From NCBI GenBank assembly GCA_037349315.1, contig JBAIAC010000026.1, positions 4,340,001-4,404,000 of the forward strand: a DNA stretch of 64,000 nt, in the 5' to 3' direction. The notes under the pieces are model-generated. The model was not told where the DNA came from and made no database searches. It worked only from the letters and a program-made list of their open reading frames with translations. Positions 44,096 to 55,317 of the stretch are shown one piece after another; the first letter of the stretch is position 1, and each line of letters starts with the position of its first letter. The position numbers were made by a program, and so were the translations under genes. The stretch comes from Chelydra serpentina. Its lineage: Eukaryota; Chordata; Testudines; Chelydridae.

Positions 44096-44873
44096 GGCAG
44101 TACTGAATCTCCATTAAACAAAACGTAAACAAGAGAATGACCAGAGTCACTCCCATTTATGTCCAAGCGCCCCCGGCCAGCCACACCATAGGCCGGCCAG
44201 GAGCACACAGGGGACGATGATGGTGGCTTGCAAGCATATTGCACTGTCTGCTGCACCCAGGGGACGATGACGATGGATTTCAGGCCTATTGCACCATCTG
44301 CTGCTAGAAGGCAAGAAGCTTCTGCTGTGTAGTCCCGCGACTACCAGCCTCAGGCAGAATGGCCCCCTCAAGGATTGAACTCGCAACCCTGGGTTTAGCT
44401 ATCCCTCTGCCCGTATTACGGGGGGACTGAATCCCCACTAGACCAAATGTCCAGGCATACCCTGGAGACGTACGGTCATTGTGAGCTGAGCAGGCTCCAT
44501 GCTTCCCATAGCAAACCTGGAAACCCCGGAAAAAAGGCGCGAAAAAGGTTGCTTTCACGGAGGGAGGGAGCGGGGGATGGCTTGACGACATGTACCCAGA
44601 ACCACCAGCGACAATGTTTTCTGCCCCATCAGGCTTTGGGATCGCAACCCAGAATTCCAATGGGCGGCGGAGACTGCGGGAACTGTGGGATAGCTACCCG
44701 CAATGCAACGCTCCGAAAGTCGACGCTAGCCCCAATACTGTGGACACGGTCCGTCGACCTAATGGCCTTAATGGTCTTTAGTGGGGACACACACAATCGA
44801 TTCCATAAAATCGGCTTTTAAAAGATCGACTTCTATAACTTCGCCCTAATTCCGTAGTGTAGACATACCCTCA

Positions 44874-46380
44874 GACAATCAGTACTCCAACTATCCCATG
44901 ATAATAGTGAACATAAAGAGTGGCAAGTCAACTCTTCCAACACTTTTCTCCAAGGAAATAATGATTTATGGAAGTCAGTGTGTCAGTGAGAAACCCTGCA
45001 AGATGCAGCAGTGGGAAAGTTCTGAAATGGCTGGTAGGCTTTCGGAATTCACCACAGGGGTCTGCTTCTTTTTTCAGAGGCAATTCAGTGTTTTGAAAGG
45101 AAATTCAATTTTATTGGCAATTGATTCTTTTCTTTAGGGCTCGCCTCCTTTAAGGAGATTTGCATCCACAGTGCTACATCCCTGCAAACCCCAAGTGATG
45201 ATGTGCTGCATAATGTCAAGTGGGGCTTGCATGGATGTGACATGCTCTGGTTCCAAATGGGTAAGCAACCCCAATTCGCGCTTGGCTTTCCATCAGCACA
45301 ATACAGCTCCACTGAGGGATTGCATGGGACAGCTCCCCCGTGCATAAGTCCCTAATGGAGAGAAAGCTCAAGTGAAGCATCAAATTCTGGTTTTCCTACA
45401 GATTTGGAGGTTAGACCAGAATGCTTCTTTGTTGACATGATATTTATTTTGCAATAGCACACAGAGTCCGCAGTCAGGATCAGTCAAGGGGGACCATTGT
45501 GTTAGTTTGTGCTGGGAGCTCCAGACATCCCTGGAAAGACATGGCCCCAGCCCCGAGGAACATGCAGGCTAAGAAGCATGGCCCACAGCCACCACGGCCT
45601 TCTTTACACACTGACTTGCACTAGTTTAATTAACTAAACCACTCAGTGCAGGTCATTTTCTTTTTCTTTTTTAAAAGAGAGATTGAGAGAGAGACAGTAG
45701 TTCAACTAGTCTTCGGATGTGGCCAACCCCAGCTGAGAGAAAGGGGTTTTCTGGCACCTTCTCTTTCCTGAGTTTAACTGTCCCTTAAGATCCTGCACTG
45801 GGCCATCTGTGCTGGTTCTAGAAAAGGGCCTGGTTATTCTAACCCCAGTTAGAAACACTGGGCATAGAGGGATTCACAGGTGTGATTTCTGCTTTTCTTT
45901 CAGGCCTATCAGTTTTCTGTTGGAGGTCGTTTGTCCACATGGCCTGCATATGCATCTGGGCAGGCTATCCTACAGAATCGGAAACCCTGTTGTAGTGCAG
46001 AGGGGAGAAGGTAAGACTAGCATTTTAAAGTGCTAGTAAAAACTGCAGCGTACAGCACTGGGTCTGGGAAATAGGCCCAGGATGTTCCAGGGTAGCAGAA
46101 AGTGGGCTTGTCTACACCCAGGAATTATAGAACAAAATCACCACCGTTGCTACTCAGTGCATCAGTGGGAACTCTAGTGTGGAGTGCTGGCAGCATCCCT
46201 AGGGATTTCAGGTATCAGACAAAGCAGGGCCAGTTCTGAGCAGCCGCTGTCTGGGAAACTCCAAGGGTTTGTTTAATAGTGATTGTGTGCAGTGCTTATT
46301 CAAAAACCAAAACTGGTTCTTAAGCTGAAAATGTCCTTCGGTGTTAGTGCATTGCTTCGCATTATATTGGGTCTACCTAG
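44874..46380. other. TSNAXIP1 intron 2, no feature seen
   Basis: No recognised exon or repeat. The 47945-48600 interval is also empty. Confidence 0.5.
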
Positions 46381-46734
46381 ACAGGTTTCAGAGGGGTAGC
46401 CGTGTTAGTCTGTATCAGCAAAAACAATGAGGAGTCTTTGTGGCACCTTAGAGACTAATAAATTTATTTGGGCATAAGCTTTCGTGGGCTAGAACCCACT
46501 TCATCAGATGCATGGAGTGAAAAATTCAGTAGGCAGGTATAAATATATAGCACATGAAAAGATGGGAGTTGCCTTACCAAGTGGGGGGTCAGTGCTAACG
46601 AGGCCAATTCAATTAGGGTGGAAGTGGCCCATTCCCAACAGTTGACAAGAAGGGGTGAATATCAACAGAGAGAAAATTATTTTTTGTAGTGACCCAGCCA
46701 CTCTGAGTCTTTATTCAGGCCTAATTTGATGGTG

Positions 46735-46971
46735 TCAAGTTTGCAAAGTAATTCCAGTTCTGCAGTTTCTCATTGGAGTCTGTTTTTGAAGTTTTTTTGT
46801 TGAAGAATTGCCACTTTTAAGTCTGTTATTGAGTGTCCAGGGAGATTGAAGTGCTCTCCTACTGGTTTTGAATGTTACAATTTTGATGTCTGATTTGTGT
46901 TCATTTATTCTTTTCCGTAAAGACTGTCCGGTTTGGCCAATGTACATGGCAGAGGGGCATTGCTGGCACAT
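46735..46971 (-). pseudogene. Penelope GIY-YIG endonuclease fragment
   Basis: Reads MCQQCPSAMYIGQTGQSLRK then RINEHKSDIK, the GIY-YIG nuclease core (YIGQTG, with the following Arg) preceded by the Cys pair typical of Penelope-like elements. After SDIK the frame shifts and a different frame carries the rest. Inactive. Confidence 0.85.
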
Positions 46972-47248
46972 GATGGCCTATATCACATTGGTAGATGTGC
47001 AGGTGAACGAACCCCTGATGGCGTGGCTGATGTGGTTAGGTTCTGTGATGGTGTCCCTTGAATAGATATACAGACAGAGTTGGCAACGGGGTTTGTTTCA
47101 GGGATTGGTTCCTGGGTTAGTGTTTCTGTTGTGTGGTGTGTAGTTGTAAGTCTGTAAGCGAGGACTGGCCTGTCTCCCAAGATCTGAGAGAGTGAGGGAT
47201 CATCCTTCAGGTTAGGCTGTAGATCCTTGATGATGCACTGGAGAGGTT

Positions 47249-47515
47249 TTAGTTGGGGGCTGGGTGACGGCTAGTGGCGCTGTTACTTTCTTTGTAGGGC
47301 CTGTGCTGTAGTAGGTGACTTCTGGATACCCTTGTGGCTCTGTCAATCTGTTTCTTCACTTCCCCAGGTGGGTATTGTAGTTTTAAGAATGCTTGATAGA
47401 GATCTTGTAGGTGTTTGTCTCTGTCTGAGGGATTGGAGCAAATGCGGTTGTATCTTAGGGCTTGGCTGTAGACAATGGATGGTGTGTAGGAAAGCACTTC
47501 AGTCTCCCTGGACAC
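47249..47515 (-). pseudogene. Penelope reverse transcriptase C-terminal fragment
   Basis: Reads SQALRYNRICSNPSDRDKHL, YQAFLKLQYPPGEVKKQIDR then ATRVSRSHLLQHRPYKESNS, the thumb/linker region of Penelope reverse transcriptase. The palm domain is missing because the element is 5' truncated. Confidence 0.8.
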
Positions 47516-48979
47516 TCAATAACAGACTTAAAAGTGGCCATTCTTCAACAAAAAACCCTTCAAAAACAGACTTCAATGAGAAACTGCAGAACTGGAATTA
47601 CTTTGCAAACTGGACACCATCAAATTAGGCCTGAATGAAGACTGGGAGTGGCTGGGTCACTACAAAAAAGAATTTTCTCTCTGTTGATACTCACCCCTTC
47701 TTGTCAACTGTTGGGAATGGGCCACATCCACCCTAAATGAAATGGCCTCGTTAGCACTGACCCCCGCCCCACTTGGTAAGGCAACTCCCATCTTTTCATG
47801 TGCTGTGTATTTATACCTGCCTACTGAATTTTTCACTCCATGCATCTGATGAAGTGGGTTCTAGCCCACGAAAGCTTATGCTCAAATAAATGTGTTGGTC
47901 TCTAGGGTGCCACAAGGACTCCTCGTTGTTTTTGCAGACACTAAGAAGCTTTGATGGTATGATAATTAAGAGGCCTGGGGGATTTTAAATGTAACTGTTG
48001 TTAATTAACACAATGTAGCAAGTGTGGATGAAGGGATAGGAAAAAGGCACCCTTATCCTAAAGAGCTCTGGGTTTCCTGTACAAAGAACTGGGATTTTCT
48101 CTGAGTCATTTGAAAATAATCAGTTGGCATTTATTATCTCCTGATACACAGCACCCCAAGCCTGGCTTTCCATACCAAAAAGGTGTCCCAATGCGGGATA
48201 CATACTGTAGGTGGCTGAAGAATCCTCATGTCAGGATTAGCCCTACCCCCAAGGGGAATGCTTTTACCCCATCCCGCATTTCCAGATCTTTCAGGCCTTT
48301 CTCTGGGTATCCTGTCTAGGCAGTCAGGCGCTTTCCAGGACAGAGTTGACTACAACTCCTGTCAGCCAACAGGGCAGGCTCCAACTAGAACAAATTCGAT
48401 TGATGTAAATAAGCATTCAAGTAAATCTGGCTGCAGCTGAGCCCTGTATTGATGGCGACTGGGAGTTGTCAACTCCCTGCAGGTCAGCAGCTTGGCCAGC
48501 CAGCCAGGACACTGGAGGCTAGCCCTGGTTGCGAGGTTAGTAATGGGAAGTGGGTTGGTGCAAAGCGAGGCTCCGCGTACACATGGAGGAGCAGACAGAC
48601 AAAGGCCTTGGCTACACTTGCTGTACAGCGCTGTGAGTTAAACCTGTCTTCGTACAGCTGAGTAGGGAAAGCGCTGCAGCCTGTCCACACTGGCAGCTGC
48701 CAGCGCAGTAACTACCACTGATGTGGCTACATTTGTGGCACTTGCAGCGGCTTTGGGAGCGGTGCATTATGGGCAGGTATCCCACAGAGCACCTCTTCCC
48801 ATTCTGGCGCCGTGGGTTGTGGGAAGGGGGCGTGGGGTATGGTGCATTTTGGGTCCTGTCCCAACACCCCGTGATGCATCACTTCGCATCCCAGCAATCC
48901 CTGTGTTTCCGGCCACATTTGGTGCCATCTTTCAACGGTTTCTTTGTAGCGCGATCTGTGCTCCGTTTCGGTCAGCGGG

Positions 48980-50218
48980 AAATGGACCCCGAACTGTTGA
49001 GAAAAATACTGACGAGTCTCGCCAGCACGTCACGTTTGGCAGTCGAGCTCTTCCTTAAGATCCACAGTGACAGCAAGGAGTCCGACGATGACAGTGAAAT
49101 CGACTCGTGACATGAACTTGCTTGTGGCATTCATGGACATGCTATGCACTGTGGAACGCCGCTTTTGGGCTCGGGAAACCAGCACAGAGTGGTGGGATCA
49201 CATTGTCATGCAAGTCTGGGATGACGAGCAGTGGGTGCAGAACTTTTGGATGAGAAAAGCTACTTTCATGGGACTGTGTGAGGAGCTCGCCCCCGCCCTG
49301 CAGCGCAAGGACACGAGATTGAGAGCTGCCCTGACGGTGGAGAAGCGGGTGGCTATTGCAATCTGGAAGCTTGCAACTCCGGACTGCTATCCATCGGTAG
49401 CGAACCAGTTTGGAGTGGGAAAGTCGATGGTTGGAATCGTGCTGATGCAAGTTTGCAAGGCCATTAATCGCATCCTGCTCAGAAGAACCGTGACTCCGGG
49501 TAACATGCAGGACATTGTGGCTGGCTTTGAACAAATGGGTTTCCCTAACTGTGGCGGGGCGATAGATGGGACGCATATTCCTATTCTGGCACCACCCCAC
49601 CTAGCATCCCAGTACATTAATCGGAAGGGGTATTTCTCCATGGTTCTCCAGGTGCTTGTGGATCACCGTGGGCGTTTCATTGACATCAACGCAGGCTGGC
49701 CCGGAAAGGTGCATGACGCACACATCTTTCGGAACACTGCCCTGTTCCGGAAGATGCAGTCCGGGACTTTTTTCCCAGACCGGAAGATCACGGTAGGGGA
49801 AATTGAAATGCCCACTGTGATCCTTGGAGACCCTGCGTACCCTTTAATGCCATGGCTCATGAAATCCTACACAAGAAGCCTTGACACCAGCAAGGAACAG
49901 TTCAACTACAGGCTGAGCCGGTGCCGAATGACTGTGGAGTGTGCTTTTGGCCATTTGAAGGGCCGCTGGCGATCTCTATATGGGAAACTGGACTTGGCCG
50001 AACACAGCATCCCCGCGGTTATATCCACGTGCTGTACCCTCCATAATATTTGTGAAGGGAAGGGTGAAATGTTCACTCAGGCGTGGACCTCAGAGGTTCA
50101 ACGCCTGGAGGCTGAATTTGCACAGCCAGAGAGCAGGGCTATTAGAGGGGCCCACCGGGGTGCTGCAAGGATTAGGGATGCCTTGAGGGAGCAATTAGAG
50201 GCTGAAAACCACCAGTAA
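48980..50218 (+). CDS. Harbinger E transposase (HARBI1-like), one frameshift from full length
   Basis: DDE transposase with all catalytic residues: CGGAIDGTHIPILAPP (first Asp), VILGDPAYPLMPWLMKSYTR (second Asp) and RMTVECAFGHLKGRW (Glu). Upstream it has the HTH-like region KRVAIAIWKLATPDCYPSVA, downstream CCTLHNICEGKG. The long frame is clean from 49067 to the stop at 50218; in-frame ATGs are at 49088 (MTVKSTRD) and 49112 (MNLLVAFMDML). The original N-terminus, MDPELLRKILTSLASTSRLA at 48980 in a strong context, lies in another frame and ends at a TGA at 49108-49110, so one shift near 49100 separates the two halves. Close to functional. Confidence 0.88.
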
Positions 50219-50480
50219 TGTCTGCTACCCTGCACGGCCCTGAAGTGAAGTGGTTCCGATGTTATTCGTAATCTGTCTTTGCTAAGCTGATTTGTGTTTG
50301 CTCAGCTGACTTGCGTTGCCTGTTTCTTTCCTGGGCTAAGGTATCTTTTACTTTATGCAATAATAAAGACTGTTTTCACATCCATTTATTAAAGAGAAAA
50401 TGCATGTATTAAAAAGAAACACAGCTGCTTGTGAGACAGAAAGGGCAAGGGGGCGGTGGGTGGTCTGGGGAACGGTTCAA

Positions 50481-51055
50481 TCACAGGTTATGGTATGTCC
50501 TGCTCTCATACTCGGCCTTCCTGTCTGGAGTGCAGTGCAGTGAGTGCTGCACTTCAGGATATCTATAATTCGGGATGGGGGTTGACTGCAGTGGGTAAGG
50601 GTCATAGTTTCCAGGGCTGGCTGGTGAAGCTACAGGTGTTGGAGGCATCTGGTGTGTGCGATAAGAACCTGGATGTTGGGTGAAGTGGGCAGGAGGTGAC
50701 ATGGGGGCACAAGGCAAAGAGTTTTGGGACAATGGCTGCAAGGGGGCGCGGGCACGGTACTGCTCCGCCTGCATGGCGACGAGGGCCTGGATAGAGTCCG
50801 CTTGGCGCGCCATGATGCTAATCAGTTCCTTTGTGCTTTCCTACCATAGCTGCATGCTTTGCCGCCGGTGCAAAGCGTTTTCCTGGCGGAGCCTGCTTTC
50901 ACTCTCCCTCCACTCCCGAGCCTTTTCATTCTCTTTAAGAGATTGGTTCAAAACTTCCTGCAGCATGTCTTCTTTTGTTCTTCTGGGCCTCTTCCTGAGC
51001 CTTTGGAGTCTCTCAGCCGGTGATAAGAAGGATGGCGGAGATCTCAAGGTTGCAT
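50481..51055 (-). CDS. Harbinger E Myb/SANT-like partner, exon 2 (one stop)
   Basis: Acceptor TTTTGCCTTCAAG, then DATLRSPPSFLSPAERLQRL and RKRPRRTKEDMLQEVLNQSL, a Glu/Arg-rich helix, and a Pro/Ser/Tyr-rich tail ending YESRTYHNL. A TAG near 50844 (after RRQSMQLW) interrupts an otherwise continuous frame. It shares the SPAERLQRLRKR..T..DML opening with exon 2 of B and C. Confidence 0.75.
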
Positions 51056-51344
51056 CTTGAAGGCAAAATGCAACACTTAACAGAGGCATCATTGTTTTAT
51101 GCCAGACAGAGCAATGATTCCCCCACACTTAAGGAGGGCACACACAGTCTCCAAAACAGCACAATTTTCCCGTCCCAAACAGAGCGCACAGAACCCATGG
51201 GAGCCCCAAAATGGTGAGTAAGCACAGGGTCAAGGGGGACTGATTGCTTCATGGATGTACTGTCCGGCGGGTTTCTGTGCCTTGGGGAGAGCCAACAACT
51301 GCAGGGGGAACCTACACTGAACACTGTCCCCACATTTTCCACAG

Positions 51345-51644
51345 GAGTTCGTCCTGGAAGATATCTCGCTGCTGAGGGTGACCGGGGAAGCAAGGGAGGG
51401 TCTTCTACTGCAATGCAGCTTCCGCCCTGACCCATATGCAGCTTGCCTGTGTGCAGCAATGGTCCCCCCGCCCCTCACGGCACAGTGGCGCGGACACGTT
51501 AGCCTGACTGGGACAAGGACCACGGCGGCTCTCCCAATAAACCTGCGCAAGCATTGCCCACGCTCTGGCTGAGACTTTCGAAGAGATCACCAATGCCGAT
51601 TTCCGCAATGTGATAGACCACATCAATGCGCTCTTCCGCATCTA
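51345..51644 (+). pseudogene. Harbinger E ORF3 homologue (one frameshift)
   Basis: After TTTTCCACAG the frame reads EFVLEDISLLRVTGEAREGL then CSFRPDPYAACLCAAMVPPP, with AQWRGHVSLTG. A shift near 51548 leads into AHALAETFEEITNADFRNVI and DHINALFRI before a stop. It aligns with B/C ORF3 along its length: DI.L.R.T, P.PYAA.LC.AM.P, WRG.VS, and .E.F.E......DF......H.N.LF. No in-frame ATG occurs before the next upstream stop (51318-51320), so an upstream exon or reinitiation would be needed. Confidence 0.65.
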
Positions 51645-51659
51645 GGCATGCATGCAGCC

Positions 51660-52220
51660 CTTACCCTCCTCGCCCAAGGACCCTGCACCGAAAAAACTCC
51701 TTCTTCCTTCCTTCCTTCTCTTTTTCCTCCACCGCGTACCGGCCGCTGTGACTGGCTGCCTTCCTCCTGGCTCAAGAAGAGCTCCTGGCTGCATGCCCCC
51801 AGGGAGTCAGGGGTTTCTCCCCCAGCCACAGCACCCTCGCTCCTGCTTTCTTCAACCCCCTCCTCCTCCTTCTCCTCTCCTGTGTCCACGGTGGTGCTCG
51901 GAATGGAGGTGGGGGTCACCCCCAAGTATTGTGTCCAGCTCTTTGTAGAATCGGCAGGTTGTGGGGGGAGCACCCGAGCGGCTGTTTGCCTCGCGGGCTT
52001 TGCGGTACGCACGCTGCAGCTCCTTCACTTTTAGCCTGCACTGCACTGTGTCCCGGTCATGGCCCCTTTCTATCATGGCCCTTGATATCTGGCCGAAAGT
52101 ATCGAAATTCCTCCGGCTGGAGCGCAGCTGGGACTGGACAGCTTCCTCCCCCCAAACAGCGATGAGGTCCAGCAACTCGGTATTGTGCCATACTGGGGCT
52201 CGTCTGGCATGTGGAGGCAT
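51660..52220 (-). pseudogene. Harbinger E Myb/SANT-like partner, exon 1 (frameshift)
   Basis: ATG at 52220: [80 protein letters not shown]. This is a Myb/SANT-like DNA-binding domain clearly homologous to B and C. A shift near 51920 moves the acidic linker (TTVDTGEEKEEEGVEESRSE) to another frame. The exon end near 51660 is approximate because no donor fits both frame and homology. Confidence 0.75.
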
Positions 52221-53126
52221 GGTTACCTGGAAAGATGTGCTGAGAGCACTCCACGCCTGGCTGAGCAAACAGGAAGGGGATGTTTATAATTCCAAGGGAA
52301 TTTAAAGGGTGGGACTGGCGATTGATCACCTGAGGCCAGGGAAGTAGAGTGCTAATTGATGACCAGAGTGGCTAGAACAGGCATTGTGGGATACTTCCGA
52401 ATACTTCTGGAGGCCAATAAGAGCGCATTGGGTGGCCACACTGGAGCCACAGTGCACCAGCGGCAGCGCAACAAACGTTATTTCTCTCGGGGAGGTGGAG
52501 TACCTGCAGCGCTGTATCTGCAGAGATGCAGCGCTGCACGTGCCTTGCGAGTGTAGACAGTTAGTGAGGTACAGCGCTGCAGGCAGTTTTATTGCGCTGT
52601 AACTCGTGAGGGTAGCCAAGGCCAAACTCTCTCACATGTGCACTCTCTCACTCTCACACATATATACCGTGATGAGAACTCCAATGCCAGATTGCCAGAT
52701 CTCCTCTAGTTTTGGGCCTAGATGGGAGGACAGAAAATGTAATGGGGAGGAAGACCTGCTCTCTGCCTCAAATACACACTGTGCTCCAGCCTGACACAAA
52801 TACAGATGGACCCCATTACTTCTTTTCACCGATATTCAGCAGGGGAAAATGTGAGTCTCTTTGTAATGCAACCTATATATGAAGCACAGCCCTGTTGAAG
52901 CTGACTAGTGAGGTAAAGTCTGGCTGGGTGGCAATCGAATCTGCCTCTGTTCCTGTGAGCCACTCAGGACACTGAGTCCCTCATAGGTTGGAAAGATGTA
53001 CCGCTACAGTAAAGTGATCCACTCTAAAGCTATGGGGGGTCGGTGGAGAGAACCCTAGAGCTCATTGATTGTAAACCATAGATGTGGTAGAATTTTGCCT
53101 GTCATTTTCTGTCTATCTGCAGCAAG

Positions 53127-53246
53127 AAACTGGCTTCTCTTACCATTGCAAAACCACGATACTTGGAGGAGCTGGAATCCTACCTAAGGAAAGAACTGCA
53201 GTCTCTGGACCTGACTAAAGAGAACGCTCAGGAACTTAAGCTCCAG
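53127..53246 (+). CDS. TSNAXIP1: TSNAXIP1 coding exon 3 (start of TSNAXIP1_N domain)
   Basis: 40 codons reading KLASLTIAKPRYLEELESYL and RKELQSLDLTKENAQELKLQ, followed by a GT donor. This is the start of the conserved TSNAXIP1 N-terminal domain (Pfam TSNAXIP1_N); human has KPQYLEELENYLRKEL at the same place. The acceptor region reads CTGCAGCAAG, offering AG at 53122 or 53126. Only the second gives phase 0 and fits exon 2. If the first is used, a four-base shift would need an additional unseen exon. Confidence 0.9.
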
Positions 53247-53249
53247 GTC

Positions 53250-55220
53250 TGATGGAAGGGAGACACTGGTGAATTCAAACATTAGTGCGGAGTGGGATGG
53301 ATTTTTTTTTTTTTAACTGAACATTCATAGGTTCCTTAAAAGAAAAGTAGATGGAAAGAGAAGAGCCTTTGGCCAGTGCTGAATGAGAACTGGCCTTGCT
53401 TGGCGCTTTGAAGCAATGTGCACAAAGCAGTGCAACTGTGCTATGATGATAACACTTAGCACCTCCTAGAACACTTCACTTTCTTGTGCAGCCACTACCT
53501 AGTTTCTCCATTGTTTTTTGGAAAGGTGAATGGGCCCCAGAATGCAACTCGTGGGCCAAATGCAGTTGCTGAAGTTCCAGGCTATGGCCGTCACGCATTG
53601 CCTTGCACTACTGTAATACAAATAAACAGGGCCCCGTTCTCCTAGGCCAGGGTTCCAAGCATACAGTTCATGGGCCAGATGTGACCCCAAGACCCATTTC
53701 TCCAGCCTCATGCTAGCCCCTTTGTATAGCCTTGCTGACCAATGCACACAGTAGAGATTTAGTGAGGAGGCTTCTTCCTTCTCTCTTCCCTGCCCCTGCT
53801 GAGCCCTGGCCTCAGAGGAGTGGCTGCTTCTCCCTGCCTCCCCTTCTGCAGATCAGCTCACCCCAGGTTCAGGGAAGCGGCTCTTGCTCTACTTTCCCCA
53901 CTCACACAGTTTGGGGGTGTGGAGACAGAGACAAATCCCCAAAGGGGCCACAAGAGAGGGGAAAGAACCCCAGTGGGGGTGAGGGGAAAGGGTTGGGTGG
54001 AGGGGAATAAAGAGAGGTCACTGGACAGAGGGAAGGAAGTTTCATAAACGAGAAATTTCTTTAAGTGAAACCCCCTAACTGCCTCAGTAAAGGGGTCCAC
54101 TCTGCAGTCAGTGAGTGAGACTGGGAAGTCCTTCCTAGTGCATGGTACTCCAGCCCAGGGACACTGACTGAAAAGTACTAATTTCCACTCCCTCCCAAAC
54201 GAGTTTCACCCTCTTGAGCACTGACCATACAGGTAGGGCGAGACAATCCCTGCCCGGCAGCCCTTAGTATCTAAACAGACAACACTGACAAAGGGTCAAA
54301 GCAATATCTCTTTTTGCTTATCTTTAGTACGGAGGCACACCCCATGGTCATTAGAGAGTTCATCATGCTGTGGGGATGTGAGGAACTCAGAGGCAGTGCC
54401 AGGAATGCCCTTCTTAAAATGAAATGACTAGAAGAAAAGAGAAGTGGGTCATTACAGATATGTGTACGGGAATATAGTCCCTTTACAGTTACCTGTTACT
54501 GCTGTAGGCTGTTCTGCTTGGCATTAAACAAGGGAAGAGCTATAGAAAAGACCAGATTACTTCGTTTTATGGCCAGGTCTAGCTCTATAGTGGCTTGGAA
54601 TTTTAGATGGAATTTGGTGTCATTAGATAGCTCCTGTTCCAGGCTTTCCATGAATACCAAGCACTGGCACCAAATGTAAGGGATTTTGGAGATATTGGCA
54701 ATAAACATCATGTTATATTATCTTGAAAACCCTGATCAGTCACGACTGGCTCATATTCTGCAAATAACATAGCTACTACCCAGAACAAAACTTGCTCACC
54801 CCAAAACCTGAGGTCCTGTCAGCTCTGCTCAGACAGTAAAGATCCCATGGCATTTTTCATATGATTGGGAATTTGCCCTGGGATAATTGGCCAAAATTTC
54901 CCATTGCCCCACTATCAAAATTTCCCATTCCTGTCTGTCATCCTCCACCCCAGAGGTCATTGCATTTCAATGGCAAAGCTGGAAGTATATTTTTTGTGAC
55001 TTACTTTGGGATCCAATTCTCAATATGCGGCTAATGTAATAGTGTTTATTTTATTAAGATTTAACAGTATTTTTAAAAGGGTGTTGACAACTACATCATA
55101 ATCTGTGCAGTAATTAAGACAGTAACAGTGATTGCCTCAACAGCTAGCCCAAAGTTCTGGATAAGGAAAATGAACAGAGTCCTTGATAGTGCTCCCTCTC
55201 TCTCTCTCTCTGTCTTCTGT
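53250..55220. other. TSNAXIP1 intron 3, no confident feature
   Basis: No exon recognised. A decayed hAT-like piece may lie around 53640-53700 (CCAGGGTTCCAAG, ATGGGCCAGATGTGACCC). 52627-53120 is also empty. Confidence 0.4.
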
Positions 55221-55223
55221 TAG

Positions 55224-55317
55224 CCTTATAGAGAGATCTTTGAGTTCTTCATAGAGGACTTCAAAACCTACAAGCCCCTGCTGTCTGCCATAAAGAATGA
55301 GTATGAAGTTACATTGG
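55224..55317 (+). CDS. TSNAXIP1: TSNAXIP1 coding exon 4
   Basis: 94-bp exon behind a long CT-rich tract and TTCTGTTAG. It encodes PYREIFEFFIEDFKTYKPLL then SAIKNEYEVTL, the most conserved block of the TSNAXIP1 N-terminal domain and nearly identical to human. It enters in phase 0 and leaves in phase 1 at the donor GTAAGA, matching the next exon. Confidence 0.95.

Larger units (their letters stand above)
39861..44870. mobile_element. PIF/Harbinger element C, full length
   Basis: 5.0-kb element in reverse orientation relative to A and B. Ends are GCCCTGGTCTACACTACGAG (left) and CCGTAGTGTAGACATACCC (right). Flanking trinucleotides TTA and TCA differ by one base. It carries the partner gene (plus strand, two exons), ORF3 in its intron (minus strand) and the transposase (minus strand). 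SINE-derived tRNA-like pieces lie between the transposase and the right end. Confidence 0.9.
46384..47940 (-). mobile_element. Penelope-like element with inverted ends
   Basis: Both flanks carry the same 400-bp terminal sequence in inverted orientation: 46384-46820 on the minus strand and about 47505-47940 on the plus strand. Each includes GGCATAAGCTTTCGTGGGCT or its complement, GCATCTGATGAAGTGGGTTC, and ACTCCATGCATC. Between them, on the minus strand, lie the C-terminal reverse-transcriptase and GIY-YIG endonuclease parts. This partial-inverted-copy structure is typical of Penelope-like insertions. Confidence 0.85.
48604..52623. mobile_element. PIF/Harbinger element E, full length, near intact
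   Basis: 4.0-kb element of a different subfamily. Ends GGCCTTGGCTACACTTGC and GAGGGTAGCCAAGGCC are inverted and flanked by AAA on both sides. The palindrome AGCGCT recurs near both ends. It carries an almost intact transposase (plus strand), a two-exon partner gene (minus strand) and ORF3 (plus strand) in the partner intron. Confidence 0.9.

Noticed and set aside
46735..46971. GIY-YIG protein as a host nuclease gene
   Set aside because: Flanked by Penelope reverse-transcriptase sequence and element termini, with a frameshift within the domain.
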